From: Bacillota bacterium
Lineage (GTDB): Bacteria > Bacillota > Clostridia > Lachnospirales > Lachnospiraceae
Reading direction: 5' to 3'
Assembly (NCBI GenBank): GCA_023387635.1
Contig: JAEWHU010000327.1
Location: forward strand, 1 to 19,907
Length of the DNA: 19,907 nucleotides
Shown: piece after piece, positions 19,727 to 19,907 of the stretch
How positions within the stretch are numbered: position 1 is the first letter of the stretch
How the letters are laid out: each line of letters begins with the position of its first letter
Notes under the pieces: generated by a model
Seen by the model: the letters and a program-made list of their open reading frames with translations, nothing else
The model's database searches: none
What the model was told of the DNA's origin: nothing
Translations under genes and position numbers: made by a program

Positions 19727-19907
19727 AATCTTTTTTATCATCTGATTTATTTTTAATAACACGATATATTAGCATATAGCCATATATTAGGATGGGAATT
19801 ACTATAATACAAAAAATACTAGCTTGAAAAAGTGCACTAGATTCTGGAGTAGCAGTGAATGCGCCGACTAACATAAGTAGGACTAAACTTATTAATAAGA
19901 TGACACC
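19725..19907 (-). CDS. 3' end of a minus-strand membrane-protein gene (partial, 60 codons visible)
   Basis: On the minus strand the frame is open from the window edge to a TAA at 19725-19727. The visible C-terminal 60 residues have two membrane spans, GVILLISLVLLMLVGAFTAT and ASIFCIIVIPILIYGYMLIY, joined by the polar loop PESSALFQ, and a basic/acidic tail VIKNKSDDKKD. This is the end of an integral membrane protein with a cytoplasmic charged tail. The start lies outside the window and no family can be named. It converges on rarA and its end overlaps the T tract of the rarA terminator. Confidence 0.7.
   Translation of the reverse strand, partial: GVILLISLVLLMLVGAFTATPESSALFQASIFCIIVIPILIYGYMLIYRVIKNKSDDKKD

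Overview
The window is low-GC chromosomal DNA from an endospore-forming clostridium. The best fit is the family Lachnospiraceae (Clostridium cluster XIVa). This is inferred from the spoIIA-sigF-spoVA block, a Gram-positive T-box leader in front of valS, strong AGGAGG ribosome sites, extended -10 promoters (TGnTATAAT), and small proteins that look like DUF6514 and DUF4250. No mobile element, phage, CRISPR array, rRNA or tRNA was seen.

Layout. At 1-2170 there are two unrecognised genes in an operon: a helical-repeat protein and a coiled-coil membrane protein. At 2246-5510 there is a T-box leader with a GTA (valine) specifier, valS, and a long terminator hairpin. At 5560-7310 there is a 46-residue ORF, then a zinc-ribbon/TPR/single-membrane-span protein and its terminator. 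At 7417-7533 there are five palindromes in a row. The sporulation block follows: spoIIAA, spoIIAB and sigF (7576-9227), a run of three hairpins, a 49-codon membrane peptide, then spoVAA, spoVAB, spoVAC, spoVAD and spoVAE (9432-12822). A bidirectional terminator separates this from a minus-strand class A penicillin-binding protein (13067-15700). The rest holds a DUF6514-like gene, an IMPACT/YigZ-family gene (minus), a structured leader with a VanZ-like gene, a DUF4250-like gene (minus), a second copy of the palindromic repeat, rarA, and the 3' end of a minus-strand membrane-protein gene.

How the genes work together. SpoIIAA, SpoIIAB and SigmaF form the partner-switching module that starts forespore transcription. 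The SpoVA proteins next door move dipicolinic acid into the forespore and out during germination. Bacillus subtilis has the same order, sigF followed by spoVAA. The other genes are housekeeping: valyl-tRNA charging, peptidoglycan synthesis and replication-fork maintenance.

The least explained material is non-coding. (1) A palindromic repeat family occurs at about 7.42-7.54 kb and, inverted and in a different module order, at 18.23-18.29 kb. (2) A leader before the VanZ-like gene can form an H-type pseudoknot. It is bracketed by an exact 17-bp direct repeat whose second copy carries the ribosome site, so it has switch-like geometry. (3) A perfect 11-bp dyad lies between the divergent PBP and DUF6514-like genes.
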